From the NCBI GenBank assembly GCA_027886795.1, contig JAPCJU010000029.1, positions 1-9,486 of the forward strand: DNA of 9,486 nt, given 5' to 3'. The notes beneath the pieces were generated by a model. That model was not told the origin of the DNA. It saw only the letters and a program-made list of their open reading frames with translations, and made no database searches. Positions 1-6,484 of the stretch are shown here, one piece after another. How positions within the stretch are numbered: position 1 is the stretch's first letter; the number at the start of each line of letters is the position of its first letter. The DNA is from Nitrososphaerota archaeon (GTDB taxonomy: Archaea; Thermoproteota; Nitrososphaeria; Nitrososphaerales; CADDZS01). Position numbers and translations under genes: made by a program.

Positions 1-1
1 G

Positions 2-733
2 AAAGTCGAAGAGTATACGAAATATTTGCGCGGCGACATGGATGGATTGAAGATAGGCCTGGTAAGGGAGTCTCTCGAATGGGGTGCGAGCGAACCCGAT
101 GTGAGCGATGCGGTTAGAGATGCACTGAGTAAAATGTCAGAAAAAGGGGCAAGTGTTGACGAGGTTTCGATTCCCATTTTCAAGGACGCACCCGCGATCT
201 GGGCGGGAATCTTGATTCATGGGTTTGCCGCCACGATTGATTCGAATGGTGACGGGTTCGGGCACGAAGGGTACTACAATACTCACTGGAACGAATTTTT
301 CGGGAGAGCCAGGAAAACCATGAGCAATGAATTTCCTCCGCTGGTGAAGGTTGCATTGATAACAGCGAGGTACCTCAGAACCGAATATTTCGGCGTGCAT
401 CATTCGAAGGCTCAGAATCTCCGCAGATTGCTTCGGCAGGAAATTAACAAGCAGTTTGAAGAGTATGATGTCCTCGCATCACCGACGGTTCCCATGAAAC
501 CTACCAAACTGCGCGACACGATTTCTTTCAAGGAGATGGCGAAAACTGGAACTTTCATGATCAACAATACATGTCCGTTCAACGTTACGGGGCATCCCGC
601 GATCAGCATACCGTGCGCGATGCGCTACAATCTCCCCATCGGACTGCAACTCGTGGCGAAGCACTTCAACGAAGGTGCATTATTTCATGCGGGGTTTGCA
701 TTCGAGAAAGCGTTTGATTGGAGAAAACTCTAG
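2..733 (+). CDS. Amidase (amidase signature family), C-terminal half, 5'-truncated by window edge
   Basis: Amidase-signature enzymes hydrolyse amides to a carboxylic acid and ammonia with a Ser-cisSer-Lys triad. Only the C-terminal half is visible (about 243 residues of a family usually 450-500 long), so the triad lies outside the window. The reading frame is open to the left edge (it reads KVEEYTKYLRGDMDGLKIGL), so the TTG at 26 is internal and not a start. Family hallmarks, numbered from that TTG: DGLKIGLV near 6-13, the SPTVPMKP block at 152-159, NTCPFNVTGHPAISIPC at 181-197, and the closing LPIGLQLVAKHFNEGALFHA with EKAFDW at 227-232. This ending matches amidases and also Glu-tRNA(Gln) amidotransferase subunit A. 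The lack of gat neighbours and the catabolic context favour a stand-alone amidase. The substrate is unknown. The gene ends tail to tail with the CoA-transferase, sharing the CTAG at 730-733. Confidence 0.88.
   Translation, partial: KVEEYTKYLRGDMDGLKIGLVRESLEWGASEPDVSDAVRDALSKMSEKGASVDEVSIPIFKDAPAIWAGILIHGFAATIDSNGDGFGHEGYYNTHWNEFFGRARKTMSNEFPPLVKVALITARYLRTEYFGVHHSKAQNLRRLLRQEINKQFEEYDVLASPTVPMKPTKLRDTISFKEMAKTGTFMINNTCPFNVTGHPAISIPCAMRYNLPIGLQLVAKHFNEGALFHAGFAFEKAFDWRKL
730..733. other. Overlapping stop codons of convergent genes in a CTAG palindrome
   Basis: The amidase stop TAG occupies 731-733 on the + strand, and the CoA-transferase stop TAG occupies 732-730 on the - strand. Both are read from the same self-complementary CTAG. 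There is therefore no intergenic space, and the transcripts of the two genes must overlap. Confidence 0.9.
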
Positions 734-1896
734 ATTATACCGTCTCTGTGGAATTCTTCGATCTCATGGGTTTCGTACCCTAGCTCTTTTAGAATTTCAT
801 TCGTGTGCTGCCCGAGCTTCGGAGGGCTAGTTCCGGTGGTAGTGGGACCGAAGACATGCAGCGGACTAGAAGCAACACGAAAGTTGTCCGATTCATAACT
901 AGTCTCCACCAAAACCTTCCGATTCAAAAGAGTGGGATCGTCAAGCACTTCGCGCACGCTATTTACCGGTGCGTTGGGGATCCCTTTTTCCGTAAGCCTC
1001 TCCACGAGCTCGTCGCGATCCCACGATTCGGTAACCTCATCAATGATTGAAGACAGTTTTTTCATGTTGTGTACTCGTCTGTCATTTGTTGAAAAATTCT
1101 CGTCCGCCGCGAGAGATTCCAACTTCAGGACTCCACACAATTCTTTCCAAAACTCCTCATTGGAAGCTCCTATGAACAGGTGTTCTCCATTTCTTGCCTT
1201 GAAAACTTGATACGGAGCGAAGGCGGGCCACTCGTTTCCCATCCTCACCGGAGTCTTGCCAGTGATCGAAGAATAAGCGATCCAGTAGTTGACCAAACTG
1301 ATCGCCGAGTCAAAGAGCGAGATATCGACAAATCGCCCTTTGCCGGTTTTTTCTCGTTCGAGGAGCGAGAGGAGTATAGCGTTTAGTGCGTAATTTGCTG
1401 CCGTTAGGTCCACGATCGAAGTTCCCGCGCGCATAGGAAGACGATCTGGCTCTCCTGTTAATGTCATCAGCCCAGAGATCGCCTGAACAACTGCGTCCCA
1501 CGCAGGTCTGTTACCCATGGAGGACGATTTTCCGTAACCGGAAATGGAGCAGTAAATTAGGCGCGGGTTGGCTTTATTCAAATCCTCGTAGCCTAACCCG
1601 AGCCTGTCCAATAGTCCCGGTGCAAAGTTCTCCACAAGAATGTCGGATTGCCGAGCTAGTTTGGTGAAAATCTCCCTGCCTCTATCGCTTTTCAAATTGA
1701 TCGTGACACTCTTCTTCCCTCTGTTTTCGGTCGCAAAGACGGAGTTTCCGAAAAACGGGTAGCTCCTTGAAGTATCACCCCCTTTTGGATTTTCTATTTT
1801 GATGACTTCAGCACCAAGATCGGAAAGCAGTTCGGAAGTCCAGGGGCCTGCGATCTGATGGGTTACGTCAAGGCATTTGACTCCGCTAAGACTCAT
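730..1896 (-). CDS. CaiB/BaiF family (class III) CoA-transferase
   Basis: Class III CoA-transferases move CoA from an acyl-CoA donor to a free carboxylic acid through an aspartyl-CoA intermediate, in the cytoplasm. The 388-residue length is normal for the family. The N-terminus (GVKCLDVTHQIAGPWTSELL, then DLGAEVIKIENPKGGDTSR at about 26-44) is the typical CoA-binding Rossmann entry. ENRGKKSVTINLKSDRGREI (57-76) and ILVENFAPG (86-94) are further family blocks. The segment GTSIVDLTAANYA puts the expected catalytic aspartate at D163. The C-terminal PVNSVREVLDDP (310-321) and LGQHTNEIL (361-369) blocks are also standard. The ATG at 1896 is preceded by a purine-rich AAAGGGAAA and gives the usual N-terminus. 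It lies 86 bases after the small DUF5678-like gene on the same strand and may be co-transcribed with it. The sequence does not tell which acid is activated (carnitine, succinate, bile acid, oxalate and others are used in the family). Confidence 0.93.
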   Translation of the reverse strand: MSLSGVKCLDVTHQIAGPWTSELLSDLGAEVIKIENPKGGDTSRSYPFFGNSVFATENRGKKSVTINLKSDRGREIFTKLARQSDILVENFAPGLLDRLGLGYEDLNKANPRLIYCSISGYGKSSSMGNRPAWDAVVQAISGLMTLTGEPDRLPMRAGTSIVDLTAANYALNAILLSLLEREKTGKGRFVDISLFDSAISLVNYWIAYSSITGKTPVRMGNEWPAFAPYQVFKARNGEHLFIGASNEEFWKELCGVLKLESLAADENFSTNDRRVHNMKKLSSIIDEVTESWDRDELVERLTEKGIPNAPVNSVREVLDDPTLLNRKVLVETSYESDNFRVASSPLHVFGPTTTGTSPPKLGQHTNEILKELGYETHEIEEFHRDGII

Positions 1897-1982
1897 TCTA
1901 TTTCCCTTTCTGATTTCAAAACCCTTAGGATGACGATTGAAAGTTAGTTGTAAGATCGAGGCTTTTCGAGAGATAGAAAATT

Positions 1983-2504
1983 TTACACAAGTTGTTCCGG
2001 AGAGGGGAATTCTATATATTCCTTTTCTTCGCTGACTTTATCGGCATAAATTGGTCTGTGACCGTGTTTCCTATAGACCCTCATTACCATGCTGATTTTG
2101 TCTGAATCAAAATCAACGATCTTGCCATTGACTACTGCCACATACTTTCCTTGGTACTTAGGGTCATGCAAAAGGATCGGTAACATTTCTTCAAAGGCTC
2201 TTTTCTCCGTCTCAAAAGCTCTCCGAGATTCTTCCTCGCTTAGTTCAATTCGTCTTATAGGACGATCACCTTCGTAGACTGAGTATTCAGGAGCTGCGCC
2301 ACTCTTTCTCTTCGGGGCTTCATGGCTACCTCTCGTGAAACTCGCTTTCCCAGTTGGAGTTTTGCCTTTACGACGAATCTTTGATCTAGTCGGTTGAGTA
2401 TAATGTTTGTAGGATTTCGCCAGCTCGGATGCTACCTCTGAAATATTATCAGTGATCCTTGCTGATCTTTCCGTTATAAAAAGACTAAACATTACATCTA
2501 CCAT
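1983..2504 (-). CDS. Small basic protein with DUF5678-like C-terminal domain
   Basis: Function unknown. The protein has 173 residues in three visible parts. The N-terminus (about 5-34) is probably helical. A basic, Lys/Arg/Ser/Pro-rich linker (about 35-70, with RSKIRRKGK and APKRKSG) looks disordered. The C-terminal part (about 85-165) has a Glu/Arg-rich helix, then LLHDPKYQGKYVAVVNGKIVDFDSDK and a VYRKHGHRPIYADKVSEE strand-turn. The GKYVAVVNGKIVD core followed by a YRKHG segment resembles DUF5678, a small uncharacterised domain often found in archaea, sometimes in antitoxin-like or regulatory proteins. The basic linker suggests nucleic-acid binding, but that is inference. No toxin-like partner is adjacent. 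The start is ATG at 2504; a second in-frame ATG at 2492 is nearly as good. It is divergent from the LLM oxidoreductase across a 50-base gap and upstream of the CoA-transferase on the same strand. Confidence 0.75.
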   Translation of the reverse strand: MVDVMFSLFITERSARITDNISEVASELAKSYKHYTQPTRSKIRRKGKTPTGKASFTRGSHEAPKRKSGAAPEYSVYEGDRPIRRIELSEEESRRAFETEKRAFEEMLPILLHDPKYQGKYVAVVNGKIVDFDSDKISMVMRVYRKHGHRPIYADKVSEEKEYIEFPSPEQLV

Positions 2505-2554
2505 GCTCTATTTGAAAACCGAAATAACAACCGAAGAATTAACTAGTCCATCCC

Positions 2555-3613
2555 GTGCCGGTTTGTGAAAGAAAGATCTTGAAGTTTGGAATTAGTCTGA
2601 TGGGGGTGTACGACACTCCAGATTATCTCGCAGATACTCTCAGGTTTGTGAAGTACATTGAGGAAAAGGGCTTTGATCAGGTATGGGTCGGTGATTCTCA
2701 GCTAATTCATCGGGATGCGTACACGGATCTCTCACGGTGGGCGCTGAATACTAACAAAATCAAGCTTGGACCCCTAGTGACAAATCCCATTACCCGCCAT
2801 CCTTCGGTCACGGCTTCGGCAATCTGTTCAATCGACGAAATATCAAATGGAAGGGCGTTGCTCGCTATTGGAACTGGCGAGACCGCAGTAAGGAGGGTCG
2901 GCATAAAGACCCGACCAGTTGCCGAACTCGAGAGTGCAGTGAACGTGATTAGAGAACTCTCTTTAGGACATGAGGTGGACTTCGGAACCACAAAGATGGG
3001 GATGAGATGGAACAAAGGACGCAAAATTCCAATCTACATCACTGGTAGCGGCCCCAAGGTCTTGGAGCTCGCCGGGAAAGTCGGTGACGGGGCGATCATC
3101 AACACAGGCGCTTCAGAAGATACTGTTGGATTCAGTATCAACGTGGTAGAACAGGGAATGAAAAAATCCGGGAGAGGATCAGGAGAAGTGGATATCGCGT
3201 TGTTTCTCTTCGCTTCAATTGCAGACGACAGGAGAGTTGGAATCGAGGAGGCAAAGCCATTTGCCACGTGGTTTTTCGTTAACCTGCCGGATCATCCCGT
3301 CGTAGTAAAACAACACATATCTTCTGCAGCACAGAAAGCATTCGCGGAATACCGAAACCAGTACTACAAATATGATGAAGAGGTTAGTCATCATGCGCCG
3401 AAGTGGGACAACGCGTCAGCGAAAGCATCTTTTCTTGATGATGATATAGTTAGGAAATTCACTCTTGCTGGAACTCCCAAGGATGCTGTTAGACAGATAA
3501 AAGATCTTGAAAAGCTTGGAGTCAAATCATATATCTTTCGTGTCGGATACTCGGACAACTTTGAGAGGCAGCTGGAATTAATTGGAGAGCATATCCTGCC
3601 AGAATTTCGATGA
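2555..3613 (+). CDS. LLM-class flavin/F420-dependent oxidoreductase (Mer-like TIM barrel)
   Basis: Members of the luciferase-like superfamily are TIM-barrel oxidoreductases using FMN or coenzyme F420; in archaea, F420 is the usual partner (as in methylenetetrahydromethanopterin reductase). The 352 residues show the family blocks in order: KFGISLMGVYDTPDYLAD (10-27), GFDQVWVGDSQL (39-50), KLGPLVTNPITRHPSVTA (70-87), IDEISNGRALLAIGTGE (93-109), and KIPIYITGSGPKVLELAGKVGDGAI (157-181), whose GSGPK loop is the usual phosphate/cofactor region. The C-terminal LAGTPKDAVRQIKDLEKLGV block is also typical. The start is uncertain. GTG at 2555 gives eight extra residues, while TTG at 2579 gives MKFGISL, the N-terminus most homologues have. 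The substrate cannot be read from the sequence. It is convergent with the cupin gene over a 40-base gap. Confidence 0.9.
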   Translation: MPVCERKILKFGISLMGVYDTPDYLADTLRFVKYIEEKGFDQVWVGDSQLIHRDAYTDLSRWALNTNKIKLGPLVTNPITRHPSVTASAICSIDEISNGRALLAIGTGETAVRRVGIKTRPVAELESAVNVIRELSLGHEVDFGTTKMGMRWNKGRKIPIYITGSGPKVLELAGKVGDGAIINTGASEDTVGFSINVVEQGMKKSGRGSGEVDIALFLFASIADDRRVGIEEAKPFATWFFVNLPDHPVVVKQHISSAAQKAFAEYRNQYYKYDEEVSHHAPKWDNASAKASFLDDDIVRKFTLAGTPKDAVRQIKDLEKLGVKSYIFRVGYSDNFERQLELIGEHILPEFR

Positions 3614-3653
3614 CTTTACGACGCGAGCGATCCGGCGCCTCATGACGTAGTCA

Positions 3654-4034
3654 CTAAACTATTCGCTCTTTCATGTTGTACTTTGAGCTGGAACCAACTA
3701 TCGCAAGGACTATCAACGGAGCATTTAGCAGGTTACGCACAGAATGATCCTCATTCATTGGTACGTAAGCAAGTGAGTGTTTACCTAAGTCACGTACTTC
3801 TGAACCTATTTTGATTCTTGCCTTACCTTCAAGGATAAAATACGCATGATCCCAGGGATGTGAGTGCTCCTCGGCGTAGCCTAGAGGTGCTATCACGCTA
3901 TATGTGACCTTGTAGTCTTTTGAAGGGGGAGCATCTAGAAGAATTTTAGTTTCTGTAAATCCAACGTGATCTGAATTCGGAAAATAATCCGCAGCCGACT
4001 GTAAGTCGCTAAAGAATCTAGAGTTTGTTTCCAT
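3654..4034 (-). CDS. Single-domain cupin protein
   Basis: A 126-residue small beta-barrel of the cupin superfamily, probably metal-binding. Cupin motif 1 is G52-YAEE-H57-S-H59-PWD-H63-AYFILE-G70. The spacing is exactly right, but the usual Glu ligand is replaced by His63. Motif 2 is G84-KHSLAYV-P92-M-N94-ED-H97-SVR-N101, with the expected His97 ligand. Single-domain cupins of this size include sugar isomerases, dioxygenase-like enzymes and ligand-binding proteins, so no reaction is assigned. The ATG at 4034 lies only 7 bases after the stop of the Gfo/Idh/MocA gene, so the two are almost certainly co-transcribed and may act on the same substrate. Convergent with the LLM oxidoreductase. Confidence 0.87.
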   Translation of the reverse strand: METNSRFFSDLQSAADYFPNSDHVGFTETKILLDAPPSKDYKVTYSVIAPLGYAEEHSHPWDHAYFILEGKARIKIGSEVRDLGKHSLAYVPMNEDHSVRNLLNAPLIVLAIVGSSSKYNMKERIV

Positions 4035-4041
4035 AAGATTA

Positions 4042-5082
4042 TCATCGTGTCGCGTTTATCCGGATTTCATTCCCAGTCACAAGAGATTTGTAAGCCGCTT
4101 CAACCAACTGATTTACGATTCTGGCATCCTCGCCGTTGGTCAAGGGAGTGCTATCGTTCCTGATGCAACTCAAAAGATCATCAACCATGTTCCAAACTGC
4201 AATCCCTTCATACCTCCCGGAAAGTTCTGTCTCGACTAGATGACTCTTGACACTGGGCTCTTCTCCGATCTCTAATTCAAGTGCCTTCTTTTGGATCATG
4301 ATTTTTACTTTTCCACGAGACCCGACAATTTCCATCACGAGATCATCTGCCCTCCCGGAGCTTGGTCGGCAGTAGCTGCCGTCCATCGTTGCGATTGCTC
4401 CATTTGCGTAAGTCGCAATTAGAATAAAGTTGTCCTCTACTTCAAACGATTCGTCGAGATTTTTGGCTCGGGAAGCGTAAACTTTTACCGGTCTACTTCC
4501 CGCATACCACTGCGCGAGATCCGCGATATGCACGGAGTGTTCGAGGATTGCGCCTCTTCCTCCCGTAGCTTTCACCGTAGAAAGCCACGGAGACAACATC
4601 TTTACAGATCCAACGTCGACGCGGTTTTCCCCGGCGATAAATTTCACCTTTCCGATTTTCTTGGAATCTACAATTTTCTTTGCTTCCAGCGCTTCGGGGG
4701 TATATCTGGAAAGGTAGCCGACCTGGAGTTTCACCCGGGACTTTTCACAGGCTCTGATTATTTCACGCGATTCGAAGGCGCTTATGCCAAGTGGTTTGTC
4801 GCAAAGTACATGTTTTCCCGATCTTGCCAAGGCGATCGACAATTCTTTTTTCTGGACATTCTCACTCGTCACCACACCTACATCCAGATCTTTGCTCGCA
4901 AGAAATTCCTCCATATTGGAGAAATTACGGAGTCCAAATTTCTTTGAAAATTCTAAGGCTAGTTTCGGGTCTGAATCATACACACCTACTAGTCTTGCAC
5001 GTGGATGGCGCGATATTGCAGAAGTGAAGGAAATAGAGTGATGGTGGCTGACACCGAAAATGCCGAAACCGAGTTTATCCAT
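4042..5082 (-). CDS. Gfo/Idh/MocA family NAD(P)-dependent oxidoreductase
   Basis: Cytoplasmic dehydrogenase acting typically on sugars, inositols or related polyols. The N-terminal Rossmann domain (about 1-120) begins LGFGIFGVSHHHS; the second glycine of the usual GxGxxG turn is Ser, as in family members with a G-x-S-HxH turn. Numbering from the ATG at 5082, the lysine of the family EKP motif is K96 in the variant CDKPLG. The C-terminal domain carries GGRGAILEHSVHIADLAQWYAG, with the conserved H185 and D188 that line the active site. An in-frame GTG at 5100 and ATG at 5091 extend the gene, but the TATA box at 5109-5117 predicts transcription beginning near 5084. I therefore chose the ATG at 5082, which also gives the normal N-terminus. 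It is the first gene of a two-gene unit with the cupin. The substrate is unknown. Confidence 0.9.
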   Translation of the reverse strand: MDKLGFGIFGVSHHHSISFTSAISRHPRARLVGVYDSDPKLALEFSKKFGLRNFSNMEEFLASKDLDVGVVTSENVQKKELSIALARSGKHVLCDKPLGISAFESREIIRACEKSRVKLQVGYLSRYTPEALEAKKIVDSKKIGKVKFIAGENRVDVGSVKMLSPWLSTVKATGGRGAILEHSVHIADLAQWYAGSRPVKVYASRAKNLDESFEVEDNFILIATYANGAIATMDGSYCRPSSGRADDLVMEIVGSRGKVKIMIQKKALELEIGEEPSVKSHLVETELSGRYEGIAVWNMVDDLLSCIRNDSTPLTNGEDARIVNQLVEAAYKSLVTGNEIRINATR

Positions 5083-5108
5083 GACACCCATTGCCTCCAC
5101 ATCGCTAG

Positions 5109-5117
5109 TTTATATTA
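5109..5117 (-). promoter_or_regulatory. TATA box for the Gfo/Idh/MocA-cupin unit
   Basis: Read on the - strand, the sequence is TAATATAAA, ending about 27 bases before the ATG at 5082. That spacing suits an archaeal TATA box and a nearly leaderless mRNA. The 8-bp palindrome TTACGTAA (5115-5122) overlaps its upstream edge, where the BRE would sit, and could be a regulator site. Assigned by pattern only. Confidence 0.6.
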
Positions 5118-5356
5118 CGTAAATTGATTTTTGGAGGGAATTTGAGATAACGAGCGACGATTTCACCTTCGATTTCAAGATTGATCCGAACTTCAAAATG
5201 TATTGCTCGGTCTACTATTAGCGAGTAAAGTGTCTTCCCTGTATTTCGTCATGAGAATCTGACCGAGACCCAAATTGTTGAATTGGCAACGAGATCTAGA
5301 TTTACGAACCGCCTCGCCGACAAATCTATAGCATTGTTGAGAAGGACGCTCTCCCA

Positions 5357-5377
5357 TGAGAGTTTATTGAACTCTCA
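5357..5377. promoter_or_regulatory. Operator-like perfect inverted repeat overlapping the cyclase promoter
   Basis: Arms TGAGAGTT (5357-5364) and AACTCTCA (5370-5377) are perfect complements around the 5-base spacer TATTG. The dyad contains the A/T-rich GTTTATTG that is the best TATA candidate for the gene starting at 5390. A bound dimer would therefore block TBP/TFB access. A weaker GAGA...TCTC dyad lies just upstream at 5339-5353. An RNA hairpin role is less likely because the expected transcription start is near 5390, downstream of the dyad. Confidence 0.6.
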
Positions 5378-5389
5378 AAGTGCAATCTC

Positions 5390-6328
5390 TTGAAAAACAA
5401 AATTCTGAGCGAGAGCGAATTCGATAAGCTCTTCCAAACCGTTTCAAACTGGGGACGTTGGGGTACAGATGATCAGTTAGGAACTCTTAACTTTCTTACA
5501 CCTGACAAGATCGCAAAGGCGGCTGCCCTAATTCGCACGGGACGCACCGTGTCGATGTCAAGACCCATCGACACGATAGCTTCTGCGGATAACCCAAATC
5601 CTGCCGTTCATTGCATGACGCGCGGCTATGATATCCCGAGTGAAATGGGAGAGCCGCTGTTTGTTGCAGACTACCTTGCTTGCGCCTGCCATGGATACGC
5701 GCATTCGCACCTTGATGCCCTATGCCATGTGGGATACAAGGGAAACTTGTACAACGGCAGGGCGTTGTCACTGGTCACATCGGTGCGCGCTCAGACACTG
5801 GACATTTCTAACTATTCAAAGGGTATTGTCGGTCGAGGTGTACTGCTCGACATACCAAGGTTGCGCAAGAAGAAGTGGCTGGAACCCGGAGAAGCTGTTA
5901 CAGTGGAGGACATAGAAGACGCAGAAAGAGAAGAAGGTGTACGATTAGGCGAGGGTGACTTGTTTGCATTTCGCGTGGGGCACTATCAACGGAGGATCGA
6001 GCTTGGGCCTTGGAATGTAGATCATGGGGGCCAAGGTAGAGCGGGTTTGCATCCAACAGCCATGGAGCTACTTCATGAAAGGAGAGTCGCTGCTTTCTTG
6101 CCCGACGGCGACGGAGAGACCATCCCAAGCCCTGTAGAAGGAGTTGGCTATCCAGTCCATGCTTTGCAAATAGCCGCAATGGGTCTCGCATGCGGGGACA
6201 GTCTGCAACTCGAAGAATTATCCATGGCATGCGAGGAAGAGCGCAGGTGGGAATTCATGGCAGTTGTATCCCCTCTCAGGCTACCTGGGGGAACTGGATC
6301 ACTTGTCAACCCTATAGCGATCTTCTAG
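5390..6328 (+). CDS. Cyclase family protein (kynurenine formamidase/isatin hydrolase-like metal hydrolase)
   Basis: The PF04199 cyclase family contains metal-dependent hydrolases such as kynurenine formamidase and isatin hydrolase, which open amide or lactam bonds using Mn or Zn. The 312-residue protein starts with the block SNWGRWGTDDQLGTLNFLTP (19-38) and SMSRPID (55-61), seen in the longer members. The metal site is CHGYAHSHLDALCH (100-113). H107, D109 and H113 align with the second His, the Asp and the last His of the family HxxxHxDxxxH motif, while the first His position is Tyr103, with H101 and H105 nearby. It ends with GGTGSLVNPIAIF, the standard C-terminus. There is no in-frame ATG near the start. 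TTG at 5390 fits both the family N-terminus and a leaderless transcript from the A/T-rich element at 5361-5368. The substrate is unknown; the amino-acid gene context makes an N-formyl or lactam substrate a reasonable guess only. Confidence 0.88.
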   Translation: MKNKILSESEFDKLFQTVSNWGRWGTDDQLGTLNFLTPDKIAKAAALIRTGRTVSMSRPIDTIASADNPNPAVHCMTRGYDIPSEMGEPLFVADYLACACHGYAHSHLDALCHVGYKGNLYNGRALSLVTSVRAQTLDISNYSKGIVGRGVLLDIPRLRKKKWLEPGEAVTVEDIEDAEREEGVRLGEGDLFAFRVGHYQRRIELGPWNVDHGGQGRAGLHPTAMELLHERRVAAFLPDGDGETIPSPVEGVGYPVHALQIAAMGLACGDSLQLEELSMACEEERRWEFMAVVSPLRLPGGTGSLVNPIAIF

Positions 6329-6418
6329 ACTTGCGGGTCACATGATCGCATCAATGTCGAAGACCAAAGATATTCGGTTCACCTCTATCATTCTTGTGTG
6401 ACCGCCGATCCTGTCGCT

Positions 6419-6438
6419 CCTTTTATTTTGAGGGGCGC
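6419..6438 (+). terminator. Possible T-rich terminator after the cyclase gene
   Basis: The tract CCTTTTATTTTG (6419-6430), about 90 bases after the stop, is the only T-run in this gap. CGCTCC just before it can pair with GGGGCG just after it (one G-U pair). Archaeal termination often relies on such U-rich tracts. Weak evidence. Confidence 0.3.
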
Positions 6439-6444
6439 CTGATT

Positions 6445-6460
6445 GCAAAGATAAATATAA
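6445..6460 (+). promoter_or_regulatory. BRE and TATA box of the aminotransferase gene
   Basis: Purine-rich GCAAAG (6445-6450, BRE-like) is followed by ATAAATATAA (6451-6460). The TATA box ends 25 bases before the ATG at 6485, the distance expected if transcription starts at or within a few bases of the start codon. No Shine-Dalgarno sequence is present. This is the clearest archaeal promoter in the window and shows the gene is transcribed separately from the cyclase gene upstream. Confidence 0.8.
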
Positions 6461-6484
6461 CGTGATGGAAATTTTCGCCCTGAC

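Larger units (their letters stand above)
5101..5389. other. Divergent intergenic region between the Gfo/Idh/MocA and cyclase genes
   Basis: This is the longest stretch without a gene (289 bases). I see no plausible small ORF, tRNA or repeat array. It holds the - strand TATA box near 5109-5117, the palindrome TTACGTAA at 5115-5122, a loose inverted repeat TAGATTT/AAATCTA (5297-5303 and 5322-5328), and the dyad at 5357-5377 next to the cyclase start. Its size and dyads suggest regulated divergent promoters. Confidence 0.6.

Noticed and set aside
26..28. TTG as the start of the amidase gene
   Set aside because: The frame is open upstream to the edge and encodes amidase-like sequence (YTKYLRGDMDGLKIG), and half of the enzyme would be missing. 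The gene is cut by the window.
1983..2504. Antitoxin of a toxin-antitoxin pair
   Set aside because: DUF5678-like domains occur in antitoxin-like proteins, but no PIN, RelE or other toxin-like gene is adjacent on either side.
3614..3653. Short dyad TGAC-TAC-GTCA in the 40-base gap between the LLM and cupin genes
   Set aside because: Four-base arms without a T-run are too weak to call a terminator or a binding site.
4528..5041. Long open frames on the + strand opposite the Gfo/Idh/MocA gene
   Set aside because: They lie antisense to a gene with clear family motifs, and their translations show no recognisable domain.
6336..6403. Inverted repeat GGTCACA ... TGTGACC between the cyclase and aminotransferase genes
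   Set aside because: Arms of only 7 bases are separated by about 54 bases and are not aligned with the promoter at 6451; this could easily be chance.
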